Of a DNA stretch of 54,114 nt, positions 18,170 through 25,060 are shown in pieces. The DNA comes from Dehalococcoidia bacterium UBA7891 (GTDB taxonomy: Bacteria > Chloroflexota > Dehalococcoidia > Lucifugimonadales > UBA826): NCBI GenBank assembly GCA_002500485.1, contig DLRJ01000112.1:1-54114 (forward strand), written 5' to 3'. Position numbers and translations under genes: made by a program. The notes under the pieces were generated by a model. The model had not been told where the DNA came from. It did no database searches and was given only the letters and a program-made list of their open reading frames with translations. Numbering within the stretch: position 1 is the stretch's first letter; each line of letters opens with the position of its first letter.

Positions 18170-18865
18170 ATGATGAAGGCTAGTGTTAAAGTGCTATTTA
18201 AAACGCCGGTTCGGATGCCCAATGGGTTGCAATGGTTTGAAAATGAGTTGTTTGTCATGGATCAACTGACCGATGATATCTACGTTCTCGGTGATAACGG
18301 AGAGGTAATTCGAATTATTAACACTGAAACAGAGAACGGATCCGGAATTGCTGTCGGTGGAGGATTCATCTGGACCGCCTGCAATGGTACAGCGAGTGCA
18401 CGACCGCCGAGGCAGACCGATGACCACATATCAAAGATAAGAAAAATAGACCTAGTAAGTGGTGAAACTGTGGACTCGTTTAACACGCCAGATGGTGGTG
18501 GAATCCATGGACTTGAATGGGAGGATGGCAATATTTGGATAACAGCCTTCAATCCAAAGTCTCTGATCCTGATTGACGGTACTTCATTTGAGATTATTCG
18601 GAAGTTTTCCTGTGATCTCAATGTACTGCATGGGTTAGCTTTGGATGGTGAAGGTATTTGGTGCTCTGATAGGGCAGAGAAATTGGTAGTCAAATTTCAT
18701 AAGAAGACAGGGGAAAAGATGGAAGAACTTAAGCTTCCCACTGATGGCCCGGACCCCCATGGACTGACTATTAGAGACGGGCAGTTGTGGTATTCGGATG
18801 CCGATTTTCCTACGGTCCAAGGAATGCGGGGTTACCCAGAGATAGGGGTGATAAGCTACCAATAA
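18170..18865 (+). CDS. small beta-propeller protein (SMP-30/glutamine-cyclotransferase-like)
   Basis: A 231-residue beta-rich protein made of short repeats such as GLEWEDGNIWITAFNP, GLALDGEGIWCSD and GLTIRDGQLWYSD, spaced about 40-50 residues apart. This pattern is typical of five- or six-bladed propellers. The regularly placed HGL motifs (IHGLEW, LHGLAL, PHGLTI) echo the PAL-like proteins in this window but the blades are shorter and the DGYG and ADR-x-NGR motifs are absent. It could be a lactonase-like enzyme of the SMP-30 type or a non-enzymatic binding protein. It sits between the CoA transferase and LLM monooxygenase genes, 39 bases after the former, and belongs to the same probable operon. 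ATG at 18170 or 18173 are both possible starts. Confidence 0.65.
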   Translation: MMKASVKVLFKTPVRMPNGLQWFENELFVMDQLTDDIYVLGDNGEVIRIINTETENGSGIAVGGGFIWTACNGTASARPPRQTDDHISKIRKIDLVSGETVDSFNTPDGGGIHGLEWEDGNIWITAFNPKSLILIDGTSFEIIRKFSCDLNVLHGLALDGEGIWCSDRAEKLVVKFHKKTGEKMEELKLPTDGPDPHGLTIRDGQLWYSDADFPTVQGMRGYPEIGVISYQ

Positions 18866-18959
18866 TTACTGTGCTAACTTGATATCTCAGGGTTGGATAT
18901 AATTCAGAGAATTTGGGATTGATTCGGAAGGGTGAAAATGATATGGGAGTAATAGTGTT

Positions 18960-20327
18960 ATGCGCCAAATGAAATTAGTAGCTTTCTTGCAAGCTCAAAA
19001 TTGCACTACACTACCCTCTTCGTGGCGTCATCCGGACGCAAGAATCGATACCTATTCCCCGGAATACTACCAGCACATAGCTCGTGTTCTTGAACAAGGA
19101 AAATTTGATATAGGCTTTTTTGATGATCGGTTGGCTATGCCTGACATGTATGCAGGAGACCATTCCGAAACTGTGAAAAATGGTATTAGATGTACTAAGC
19201 TTGATGCAGTCACCTGCCTGATGAGCATGGCTGCTGTTACTAAACATTTAGGCCTGGGAGCAACTTACTCCACCACCTATTACGAACCTTTCCACGTAGC
19301 TCGGTTGTTTCAGACTCTTGATTTAATGACAAAAGGTCGTGCTGCATGGAATGTTGTAACTTCGGTCAACGATAATGAGGCACGTAATATGGGGCGTGAA
19401 GCCCACCTCGAACACGATACAAGATATGACAGAGCTGATGAGTTTTGTGAGGCAGTTTTGGGCCATTGGGACTCCTGGGATGATGATGCGATAGTTGTAG
19501 ATAAAGAAAATAATCTTTACGCGCACCCTGATAAGGTTCGCAAGATAGACTTCAAAGGCAAATACCTGAGTTCACGTGGTCCTTTCACAGTTCCGAGAAC
19601 CCCTCAAGGACGGCCTGTTGTCATACAGGCAGGCGGTAGTACTCGCGGCAAACGATTTGCTGCACGTTGGGGGGAATTGATTTTTGCGGGCTATCGCAAT
19701 ATTGATGTTGGTAAGCTTGAATATTCAGCAGCAAAAAGAGCGGCCGAGGCGGCGGGACGTAACCCTGACCATATGAAAATTGCATCTCTGATGTATCCCA
19801 TAGCAGCTGCAACAAAATCAGAGGCTGAGGACAAGAAGGCCGCCTATGAGCTGCTTTCCAATGATATGGATCAACTGTTATTGCTGTCTGAGGCTCTCAA
19901 TTTCGATTTTTCTTCCAAAGGAATGGATGAAGGCTTTACCGAAGAGGAATTGGAGGGCCTCCAAGGGATGCAGGCCATGAGGGACCGGGTCGTATCGTCG
20001 GGAGTTAAAAACCCGACGCCCAGGGATTTTATGAGGATAACTAGGAGAGGTTTGCTCAGCGATGGCCACACCATGGTCGGTGGTCCTAAAGATATTGCGG
20101 ATGAAATGGAAGAATGGTTCCATTCTCCTGCCTGTGACGGGTTTGTTGTGGGACCCACACACCAACCAGGAGCATTCGAAGACTTTGTCAAATTTGTAGT
20201 TCCAGAACTGCAGAAGAGAGGGGTTTTCAGGAAGGATTATAGCGGCAGCACATTGAGGGATCACCTTGGCCTGGATAGAGCGGCTATCGGCTCATGGAAG
20301 ACAAATTATGACACGGTATCCACATAA
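18960..20327 (+). CDS. LLM-class FMN-dependent monooxygenase, NtaA/SnaA/DszA type
   Basis: The 455-residue protein is a bacterial luciferase-fold monooxygenase of the nitrilotriacetate (NtaA), pristinamycin (SnaA) and dibenzothiophene-sulfone (DszA) group. Supporting segments are TPQGRPVVIQAGGS (FMN-phosphate region), GRAAWNVVTSVN, HVARLFQTLDLMTKGR, and DGHTMVGGPKDIADEMEEW near the C-terminus. It uses FMNH2 from a separate reductase, which is not adjacent. This family is strongly expanded in SAR202 genomes. NtaA itself N-dealkylates nitrilotriacetate, releasing glyoxylate. The substrate here is unknown. The ATG is weakly supported by GGGAG about ten bases upstream. It is the last gene of the rightward operon and ends 20 bases from the convergent metF. 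Confidence 0.9.
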   Translation: MRQMKLVAFLQAQNCTTLPSSWRHPDARIDTYSPEYYQHIARVLEQGKFDIGFFDDRLAMPDMYAGDHSETVKNGIRCTKLDAVTCLMSMAAVTKHLGLGATYSTTYYEPFHVARLFQTLDLMTKGRAAWNVVTSVNDNEARNMGREAHLEHDTRYDRADEFCEAVLGHWDSWDDDAIVVDKENNLYAHPDKVRKIDFKGKYLSSRGPFTVPRTPQGRPVVIQAGGSTRGKRFAARWGELIFAGYRNIDVGKLEYSAAKRAAEAAGRNPDHMKIASLMYPIAAATKSEAEDKKAAYELLSNDMDQLLLLSEALNFDFSSKGMDEGFTEEELEGLQGMQAMRDRVVSSGVKNPTPRDFMRITRRGLLSDGHTMVGGPKDIADEMEEWFHSPACDGFVVGPTHQPGAFEDFVKFVVPELQKRGVFRKDYSGSTLRDHLGLDRAAIGSWKTNYDTVST

Positions 20328-20347
20328 GTAGACGTTATAAAATTCGG

Positions 20348-21280
20348 TTAGTTATTTCGCCCAGTTTTCGTAAGACCTGTTGCCTCGACAATCTCAGACA
20401 CTGATGATTCCCAGTTGTGAGCCATTATATGGATCCCGGCTACACCGGTGAGATTTTTAACACCTTCCACTATTTTCACGCATGCCTCGATGCCAGCCTT
20501 CTGTTGCTCTTTTTCGGGGTATTTTTCAATTTGGTTAATTATGTGGTCCGGTATAGCGACTCCAGGTACATTTTCTCTCAACCAGCGAGCAAAACGGGCA
20601 GATCTGAGTGGTCCGACACCAACCAATACAGGGGGAGGTGACCCGTTGGTCAATTCCAGAAGCAGTAGAAGGAAAGATTCGAATCTGCTTATGTCGAAAC
20701 AGTATTGGGATTGAAAAAAAGAGGCTCCGGCCCTATGTTTTTTGAGTAATCTCAAAGCGCGCTGTTCAAAGGGAGGGACAAATGGATTAACGGCCGCTCC
20801 TAAAAAGAGATCAGGTTTGGAATCTAATTTCCTACCACTCAGAAATTTACCTGTTGTCTTTAAGTGATTGATTGTAGTCAATAAAGTAACTGAATCGAGG
20901 TCAAACACAGCTTTTGCCTCAGGGTGATCACCTGTTTGAACACCGTCTCCAGTTACGCAGAAAATGTTTCGAACACCCATGGCATGCGCTCCGATCACGT
21001 CGGCCTGCGTAGCAATTCTGTTTCTATCTCTGCATGAAAATTGAATTATGGGTTCTATGTTGTTTTCGATGAGTATCGAGGCTGCTGCAATGTTTGAAAA
21101 ATGGGGCACTGCCCCAGTGGAATCTGTGATGTTAATTGCATCGCAATATGGTTCAAGTATATGGGCTCGAGAGGCTAGGGCTTCCTTTTCAATTGAGTCA
21201 GGTAATGTTACCTCTGCAGTCACAGTAAAAAGTCCTGTCTCTAACCTTTGGGCCAAATTCGAAGCATGTTTATTCGTCAT
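20348..21280 (-). CDS. metF: methylenetetrahydrofolate reductase
   Basis: The protein (310 aa) is a MetF-type TIM barrel. Visible landmarks are FTVTAEVTLPDS near the N-terminus, NITDSTGAVPHFSNIAAA, the SCRDRNRIATQADVIGAHAMGVRNIFCVTGD segment, and FFQSQYCFDISRF. It reduces 5,10-methylene- to 5-methyl-tetrahydrofolate with FAD. The gene overlaps the 3' end of metV by 11 bases, an arrangement seen where MetV and MetF form a complex in acetogens and other anaerobic-type C1 systems. The Shine-Dalgarno position is occupied by a run of nine G (21282-21290) belonging to the metV coding sequence. The electron donor is uncertain: MetVF complexes need not use NAD(P)H directly. Confidence 0.9.
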   Translation of the reverse strand: MTNKHASNLAQRLETGLFTVTAEVTLPDSIEKEALASRAHILEPYCDAINITDSTGAVPHFSNIAAASILIENNIEPIIQFSCRDRNRIATQADVIGAHAMGVRNIFCVTGDGVQTGDHPEAKAVFDLDSVTLLTTINHLKTTGKFLSGRKLDSKPDLFLGAAVNPFVPPFEQRALRLLKKHRAGASFFQSQYCFDISRFESFLLLLLELTNGSPPPVLVGVGPLRSARFARWLRENVPGVAIPDHIINQIEKYPEKEQQKAGIEACVKIVEGVKNLTGVAGIHIMAHNWESSVSEIVEATGLTKTGRNN

Positions 21281-21692
21281 TCCCCCCCCCTAATTCGTTA
21301 ATCCACGCTGAGGTTCCAGATAAACGGTGATCGAGCTCTGTTTGTATTTCCTCAATGGACTCTGTGAAAACCATCATTTGGGTCGAATTATCCCAAGCTC
21401 TGACCCATGTACATTTCATGTTGGGCTTTATTTCGCAATTACCATCGCCCCTTACACCACCGCAAGGACCGTTTCTGAGATTCTTTGGGCATCCCATTGG
21501 GCAAACCATCCCTGTATAGTGAAGAATGCATTGGCCGCACATCTGACACCCAAACAAGGGCTTTTTGAAAGCCTTTTCACTTGCGACCATAAAGCCTATG
21601 AACGGTCTTTTCTCTGATAAAACAGGTACTAGTCGAGATAATATTTTTAAGCAAAATAGGTATGTAAATTCAAGTAGCCGGACCTTATTCAT
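21270..21692 (-). CDS. metV: MetV-like methylenetetrahydrofolate reductase accessory protein
   Basis: A 140-residue protein corresponding to the MTHFR C-terminal zinc-binding family. Eight cysteines (49, 52, 55, 64, 68, 77, 86 and 94) are arranged as CQMCGQC, VCPMGCPK, GPCGG and later single Cys, suitable for metal or iron-sulfur binding. In acetogens MetV binds MetF and is needed for activity. It is placed directly upstream of, and overlapping, metF, supporting the same role here. The coding sequence ends with ELGGGNDE, where three Gly codons are GGG GGG GGG: a nine-G homopolymer immediately before the metF start. Loss of one G would fuse metV in frame to metF. The N-terminal 45 residues are less conserved, so the exact start is less certain. 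Confidence 0.85.
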   Translation of the reverse strand: MNKVRLLEFTYLFCLKILSRLVPVLSEKRPFIGFMVASEKAFKKPLFGCQMCGQCILHYTGMVCPMGCPKNLRNGPCGGVRGDGNCEIKPNMKCTWVRAWDNSTQMMVFTESIEEIQTELDHRLSGTSAWINELGGGNDE

Positions 21693-21812
21693 AAGTCGAT
21701 TTTACACTCTATTCGAATATGAATCAGCATCAATTAAGGACAATTAACTAGATAGCGTAGGAATTCGGGTCGGTTAGGAGCGGGAATTAGGGATTAAGCA
21801 TAAGTTTATGGT

Positions 21813-22796
21813 CTAAACCCTCACAAATTTTTGAACGGAGCGATCACCCCGGTCTATTCCTAGAAAGGTTTCACTGACCTCCGATACGTAGAAACTGCCT
21901 TCCGAGTCGACTGCGATGCCATGAGGTGCGCCAAATAAACCGGCACCGGGCTCGTGTTTTACCTTACCCATAATCATGGGGTTTCTACTTGGAGAATCGG
22001 GTAAGCCAGATCCTGTCTCAGAGTCATCTACATTTGCATCCACGTCTCCCCATCTGGCAAGTAGAGTGCCAGAGCTATCTAAGATGCTTACGCGGTGATC
22101 GAGTTCTGCTACATAGAAATTGCCATCTGGCCCTTTTCGTACGTCATTTGGCAAATGTACGTTGGTCCATTCTCCAAGAAATTCACCTGTTATGGAGAAA
22201 TGTTGGATTCTATTGTTATACCTGTCAGTGGCATAAATTTTGTCATTGTCATCGATGTCAACGTACACACTATGGATTGTGTCGAATTCACCCGGACCAC
22301 TGCCGTGTCCACCCCATGAGAATTTCAGGTTCCCTTTAGAATCAAAGCAATGAATATGTGAATTCCCATAGCCGTCCGATGCATATAGATCGCCATTAGA
22401 GGCTACTGTAAAATGAGTTGGCCTATTGAATGGGATACCACTCTGTTCCGGGGCATTGATTAAAGGTCGTCCCAGGGTCATTAATAGCTTGCCGTCTTTC
22501 GTCCATTTTCTAACTGTGTGGTCACCTGTATCACTTGTGTATACGGAACCATCAGGTCCTATGCTTACACCATGCGGAACAATGAAATCGAATCCTATCT
22601 TTCCCCAGCCCCCAAGGTATTCACCCGATTTGTCGAAAATCATAATCGCAGCGTATGGGCCTCTGTTGAAAACATATACGTTGTCATCTTTATCAACGGC
22701 TACGTCTGCGACTTCCACGAACGGCCATCCCTTTGGTCTCTTAAAGAAATTTTCCACAACTCCGTATTTGTAATCACCACTGCCGAATGTGACCAT
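21813..22796 (-). CDS. PAL-like beta-propeller with complete peptidyl-hydroxyglycine-lyase-type active site
   Basis: A 327-residue propeller whose segments line up with the PAL domain of peptidylglycine alpha-amidating monooxygenase. It has VFNRG (Arg45), VPHGVSIGPDG (His75), TLGRP, RPTHFTVASNGDLYASDGYGNSHI (in two parts; Tyr143), IHSVYVD (His175), YATDRYNNRIQHF and APHGIAVDSEG (His292). These match rat PAL Arg533, His585, Tyr654, His690 and His786. The tandem propellers at 6821-8840 lack the Arg. PAL cleaves peptidyl-alpha-hydroxyglycine to the amide and glyoxylate. No signal peptide is present, so a small cytoplasmic substrate is more likely than a secreted peptide. The correspondence was made by eye from remembered family sequence. 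The gene is monocistronic, between metV and tRNA-Arg. Confidence 0.8.
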   Translation of the reverse strand: MVTFGSGDYKYGVVENFFKRPKGWPFVEVADVAVDKDDNVYVFNRGPYAAIMIFDKSGEYLGGWGKIGFDFIVPHGVSIGPDGSVYTSDTGDHTVRKWTKDGKLLMTLGRPLINAPEQSGIPFNRPTHFTVASNGDLYASDGYGNSHIHCFDSKGNLKFSWGGHGSGPGEFDTIHSVYVDIDDNDKIYATDRYNNRIQHFSITGEFLGEWTNVHLPNDVRKGPDGNFYVAELDHRVSILDSSGTLLARWGDVDANVDDSETGSGLPDSPSRNPMIMGKVKHEPGAGLFGAPHGIAVDSEGSFYVSEVSETFLGIDRGDRSVQKFVRV

Positions 22797-22812
22797 GAAA
22801 AGTTCCTTTAGC

Positions 22813-22888
22813 TGGTACGCCTGGAGGGATTCGAACCCCCGACACCTGGTTCCGAAGACCAGTGCTCTATCCGCTGAGCTACAGGCGC
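22813..22888 (-). tRNA. tRNA-Arg (anticodon TCG)
   Basis: On the minus strand the sequence folds into a full cloverleaf. The acceptor stem is GCGCCTG/CAGGCGT with one G-U pair, the D arm begins GCTC, and the anticodon stem is CTGGT/ACCAG with loop CTTCGGA. The T arm loop is TTCGAAT. The loop gives anticodon TCG, reading CGA (Arg). The discriminator is A, and CCA is encoded at 22815-22813. The gene is 76 nt with CCA and lies just upstream of the PAL-like propeller gene on the same strand. Confidence 0.95.
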
Positions 22889-22983
22889 ACGATATGGTTA
22901 TAGGAACAGAATTGTATCAAATAGGAGAGAAATTGGTTGGGAAGTATGTTTGTAGATGTTGGAGTTGAAGAAACTTTTTAACA

Positions 22984-23502
22984 CTATCCAGATGCTTCCT
23001 GAACTATTTCCCCACCAAGAGTGGTGATTTTGGTCACCTCTATTCCGACCGCAACTCCCAATCTATCTGGGTCTCAATCAAGTTCAGGCTGAACGGTTTT
23101 TTCGAGCACCTGGTTCTTTATTTCTCCCGAGTCGTATATGGCCACTTCCCCATAAAATCTCCAGGATTTTCTTAGCTCAGTATTTCGATACATAACGACT
23201 ATATTTGGGTTATCGGTTAATTGAGCAAAGCCGCCTTTTCGGGTTCGTTCCCAAAAGGCCAGCTCAGTTGCCGAAAATACCATGACGCTCCCCTTGTAGG
23301 ATACGTTGGGGAGACCATCTGAAGAAGAAGTGCCAACTATGCAGGGGTATTTGTCGGGCAAAGCGTTGTTGATGAGTTCTTTCATTTCGGATGTGATTTC
23401 TATTGTCACTGGACCTTCCTTATGTAGGTTTAAGCCATATTTATTACAAAAGCGGATTATAAACTCTTCACCAAAGGCTCGCTTTTTTTGCTGTGCTGTC
23501 AT
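22984..23502 (-). pseudogene. pyridoxamine 5'-phosphate oxidase-fold protein interrupted by an in-frame TGA
   Basis: The upstream reading frame (23502 down to the TGA at 23076-23074) encodes 142 residues of a flavin-reductase/PNPOx split-barrel protein: CIVGTSSSDGLPNVSYKGS, FWERTRKGGF, NPNIVVMYRN, RFYGEVAIYD. Immediately after TGA the same frame stays open for 29 codons reading DPDRLGVAVGIEVTKI and on to a TAG (22986-22984). That downstream stretch looks like the natural C-terminal strand and helix of this family, whose members typically run E-L-x-x-DP-x-x-x-G-x-AV. The simplest explanation is one C-to-T change turning CGA (Arg) into TGA. Sequencing error, read-through or a genuinely shortened protein remain possible. 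It is divergent from the 23680 gene. Confidence 0.65.
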
Positions 23503-23679
23503 AGACCTTTCAAGGAATGTCGGTACCCGATTTGGGTAATCACCAAACCAAATATAGTAGGCACTCTGAGGTCAATACAATTTCATTTACCGTATTCAGC
23601 TCTATTACTACTTAACGACTCTTACTCCTTCTTGATAACATTGCTTCAAATATTTAAATTTTGGCTAGGAGGTCAAATT

Positions 23680-24084
23680 ATGTTAGGAGAGAAAAAGGGT
23701 GAACTGTCAGGGACTACGGCAAACAAAATATTGCCGGCTGAGAATGGTTCACCAATAATTGAAACAACAGGAGCCGGTGCTGGAACTTTGCTGGGAGTGG
23801 AAGGTATGTTCCAGGCAACTTATCAGGCTCGTGTAAATGCCGATGGAACCATTTACGGTGAGTGCCCGAATTCCGGTGTGTTTATGACTGCGGAAGGTAT
23901 TGCTACCTTTCGCGCAAACGGCGCAGGAGCTTTCACCGAAGACGGAGGGGCTAAATTCAGAGGAACTGCTTACTTCTCTGCGGCTTTTCCTTCCCTTGCA
24001 GGATTAAATGGGATGTGTTTAATATATGAATGGGATGTTGACGGTGAAGGGAATGCAACCTGGAACCTTTGGGAGTGGAAATAG
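23680..24084 (+). CDS. conserved-looking small beta-rich protein of unknown function
   Basis: The 134-residue protein starts at an ATG preceded by AGGAGGT (23667-23673), which rules out the longer upstream frame. It is rich in Gly, Ala, Thr and aromatic residues arranged in alternating strands: TLLGVEGMFQATYQARV, DGTIYGECPNSGVFM, GIATFRANGAGAF, FRGTAYFSAAF and a final WDVDGEGNATWNLWEW. This suggests a small beta-barrel such as an allene-oxide-cyclase- or lipocalin-like fold, but I do not recognise the family. There is no signal peptide. It is followed by a weak terminator-like sequence and is probably monocistronic, divergent from the interrupted flavin-fold gene. Confidence 0.7.
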   Translation: MLGEKKGELSGTTANKILPAENGSPIIETTGAGAGTLLGVEGMFQATYQARVNADGTIYGECPNSGVFMTAEGIATFRANGAGAFTEDGGAKFRGTAYFSAAFPSLAGLNGMCLIYEWDVDGEGNATWNLWEWK

Positions 24085-24114
24085 TAATGTAGACCTTTAT
24101 AAGAGAAGCTTGAA

Positions 24115-24145
24115 ATAGGGTTTCCCTTATATTTTTTGTTCTTTT
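24115..24145 (+). terminator. weak terminator-like sequence
   Basis: A small hairpin (AGGG/CCCT with loop TTT, extended past a bulge) is followed by a T-rich run at 24131-24145. It lies about 30 bases after the stop of the unknown beta-rich gene. The stem is short, so the call is weak. Confidence 0.35.
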
Positions 24146-24264
24146 AATGGATTTTGTTCTATGCAACCGTTCTTAATCAGAGCTTACCATTAATCTGACT
24201 TCGGAATATATAATTTCCGACAGTAAAATGCTTCTAGATATCCACTAAAGGAGGTCCTCTTGAT

Positions 24265-25035
24265 ATGCCTGTTGCGAATAACTCAGGAACCCACATCAAT
24301 TATGAGATTACCGGTGATGGCCCACCTTTAATCCTTCAACACGGTCTGACTAGTAAGTTGGATAAATGGAATTGGTATGGGTATGTGGATGAATTAAAAA
24401 GAAGTTTTCGAGTAATTTCGGTTGATGCTCGTGGGCACGGAAAAAGCGATAAACCATATGATGCTTCTTTATACGACCGAAAAATAATGGCTTCCGATAT
24501 TGTTTCTGTTATGGACAGAGAAAACATAGATATGGCCCACTATATGGGTTACTCAATGGGAGGCAGTATCGGGTTTGGGTTAGCAGAAGCTTTTCCGCAA
24601 AGGTTTTACTCATTAATTATCGGGGGAATGCATCCGTACCCTCTTGGTGACTTGGAACTCGAACCAGGAGTGAAGGCTCTGGATTTCATGCTGGAATCCC
24701 TTGAACATGGAATGGACGTTTACGTTGGTGGGTTGGAACCGGTCCCCGATGAAAGAGAGCTAAATCACTTGCTATCCAACGATGTTAAGGCGATAACAGC
24801 AGCTACTTTGGCACTCAGAGACCGCCCAGATATATCAGGAGTCCTTCCCACAATGACGATGCCATGCCTTGTATATTGTGGCGATCAAGATGGTTTGTAC
24901 CCAGGTACCGAGCGGTGTGTTAAAGACATGCCGAATGTGACTTGGATATCATTGCCGGGCCTTAACCATGGGGATGTCATGGAAAGAAGCGACGCTTTGC
25001 TTCCACATGTTTTAAACTTTCTTACTGATGATTAG
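24265..25035 (+). CDS. alpha/beta-hydrolase fold protein
   Basis: A 256-residue hydrolase with an HG oxyanion motif (LQHGLTSK), the DARGHGKSDKP turn, nucleophile Ser97 in GYSMGGS, an acid at Asp207 or Asp209 (GDQDG) and His235 (LNHGD). It resembles 3-oxoadipate enol-lactonase and C-C hydrolases used in aromatic degradation, but the substrate is not specified by sequence. A close paralogue, also with Ser97, is at 26962-27735 on the opposite strand. AAAGGAGGTC precedes the start. The Old-Yellow-Enzyme gene starts 25 bases after its stop and an RraA-family gene follows, so these three probably form one catabolic operon. Confidence 0.85.
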   Translation: MPVANNSGTHINYEITGDGPPLILQHGLTSKLDKWNWYGYVDELKRSFRVISVDARGHGKSDKPYDASLYDRKIMASDIVSVMDRENIDMAHYMGYSMGGSIGFGLAEAFPQRFYSLIIGGMHPYPLGDLELEPGVKALDFMLESLEHGMDVYVGGLEPVPDERELNHLLSNDVKAITAATLALRDRPDISGVLPTMTMPCLVYCGDQDGLYPGTERCVKDMPNVTWISLPGLNHGDVMERSDALLPHVLNFLTDD

Positions 25036-25060
25036 TGTGTAAACAAATACAGGAGAATTG

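Noticed and set aside
19871..20264. Minus-strand open frames inside the LLM monooxygenase gene
   Set aside because: They are shadows of a conserved gene with no family resemblance or translation signals.
23488..23679. N-terminal extension of the beta-rich unknown protein
   Set aside because: AGGAGGT directly precedes the ATG at 23680, and the extension is low-complexity and reads through the divergent promoter region.
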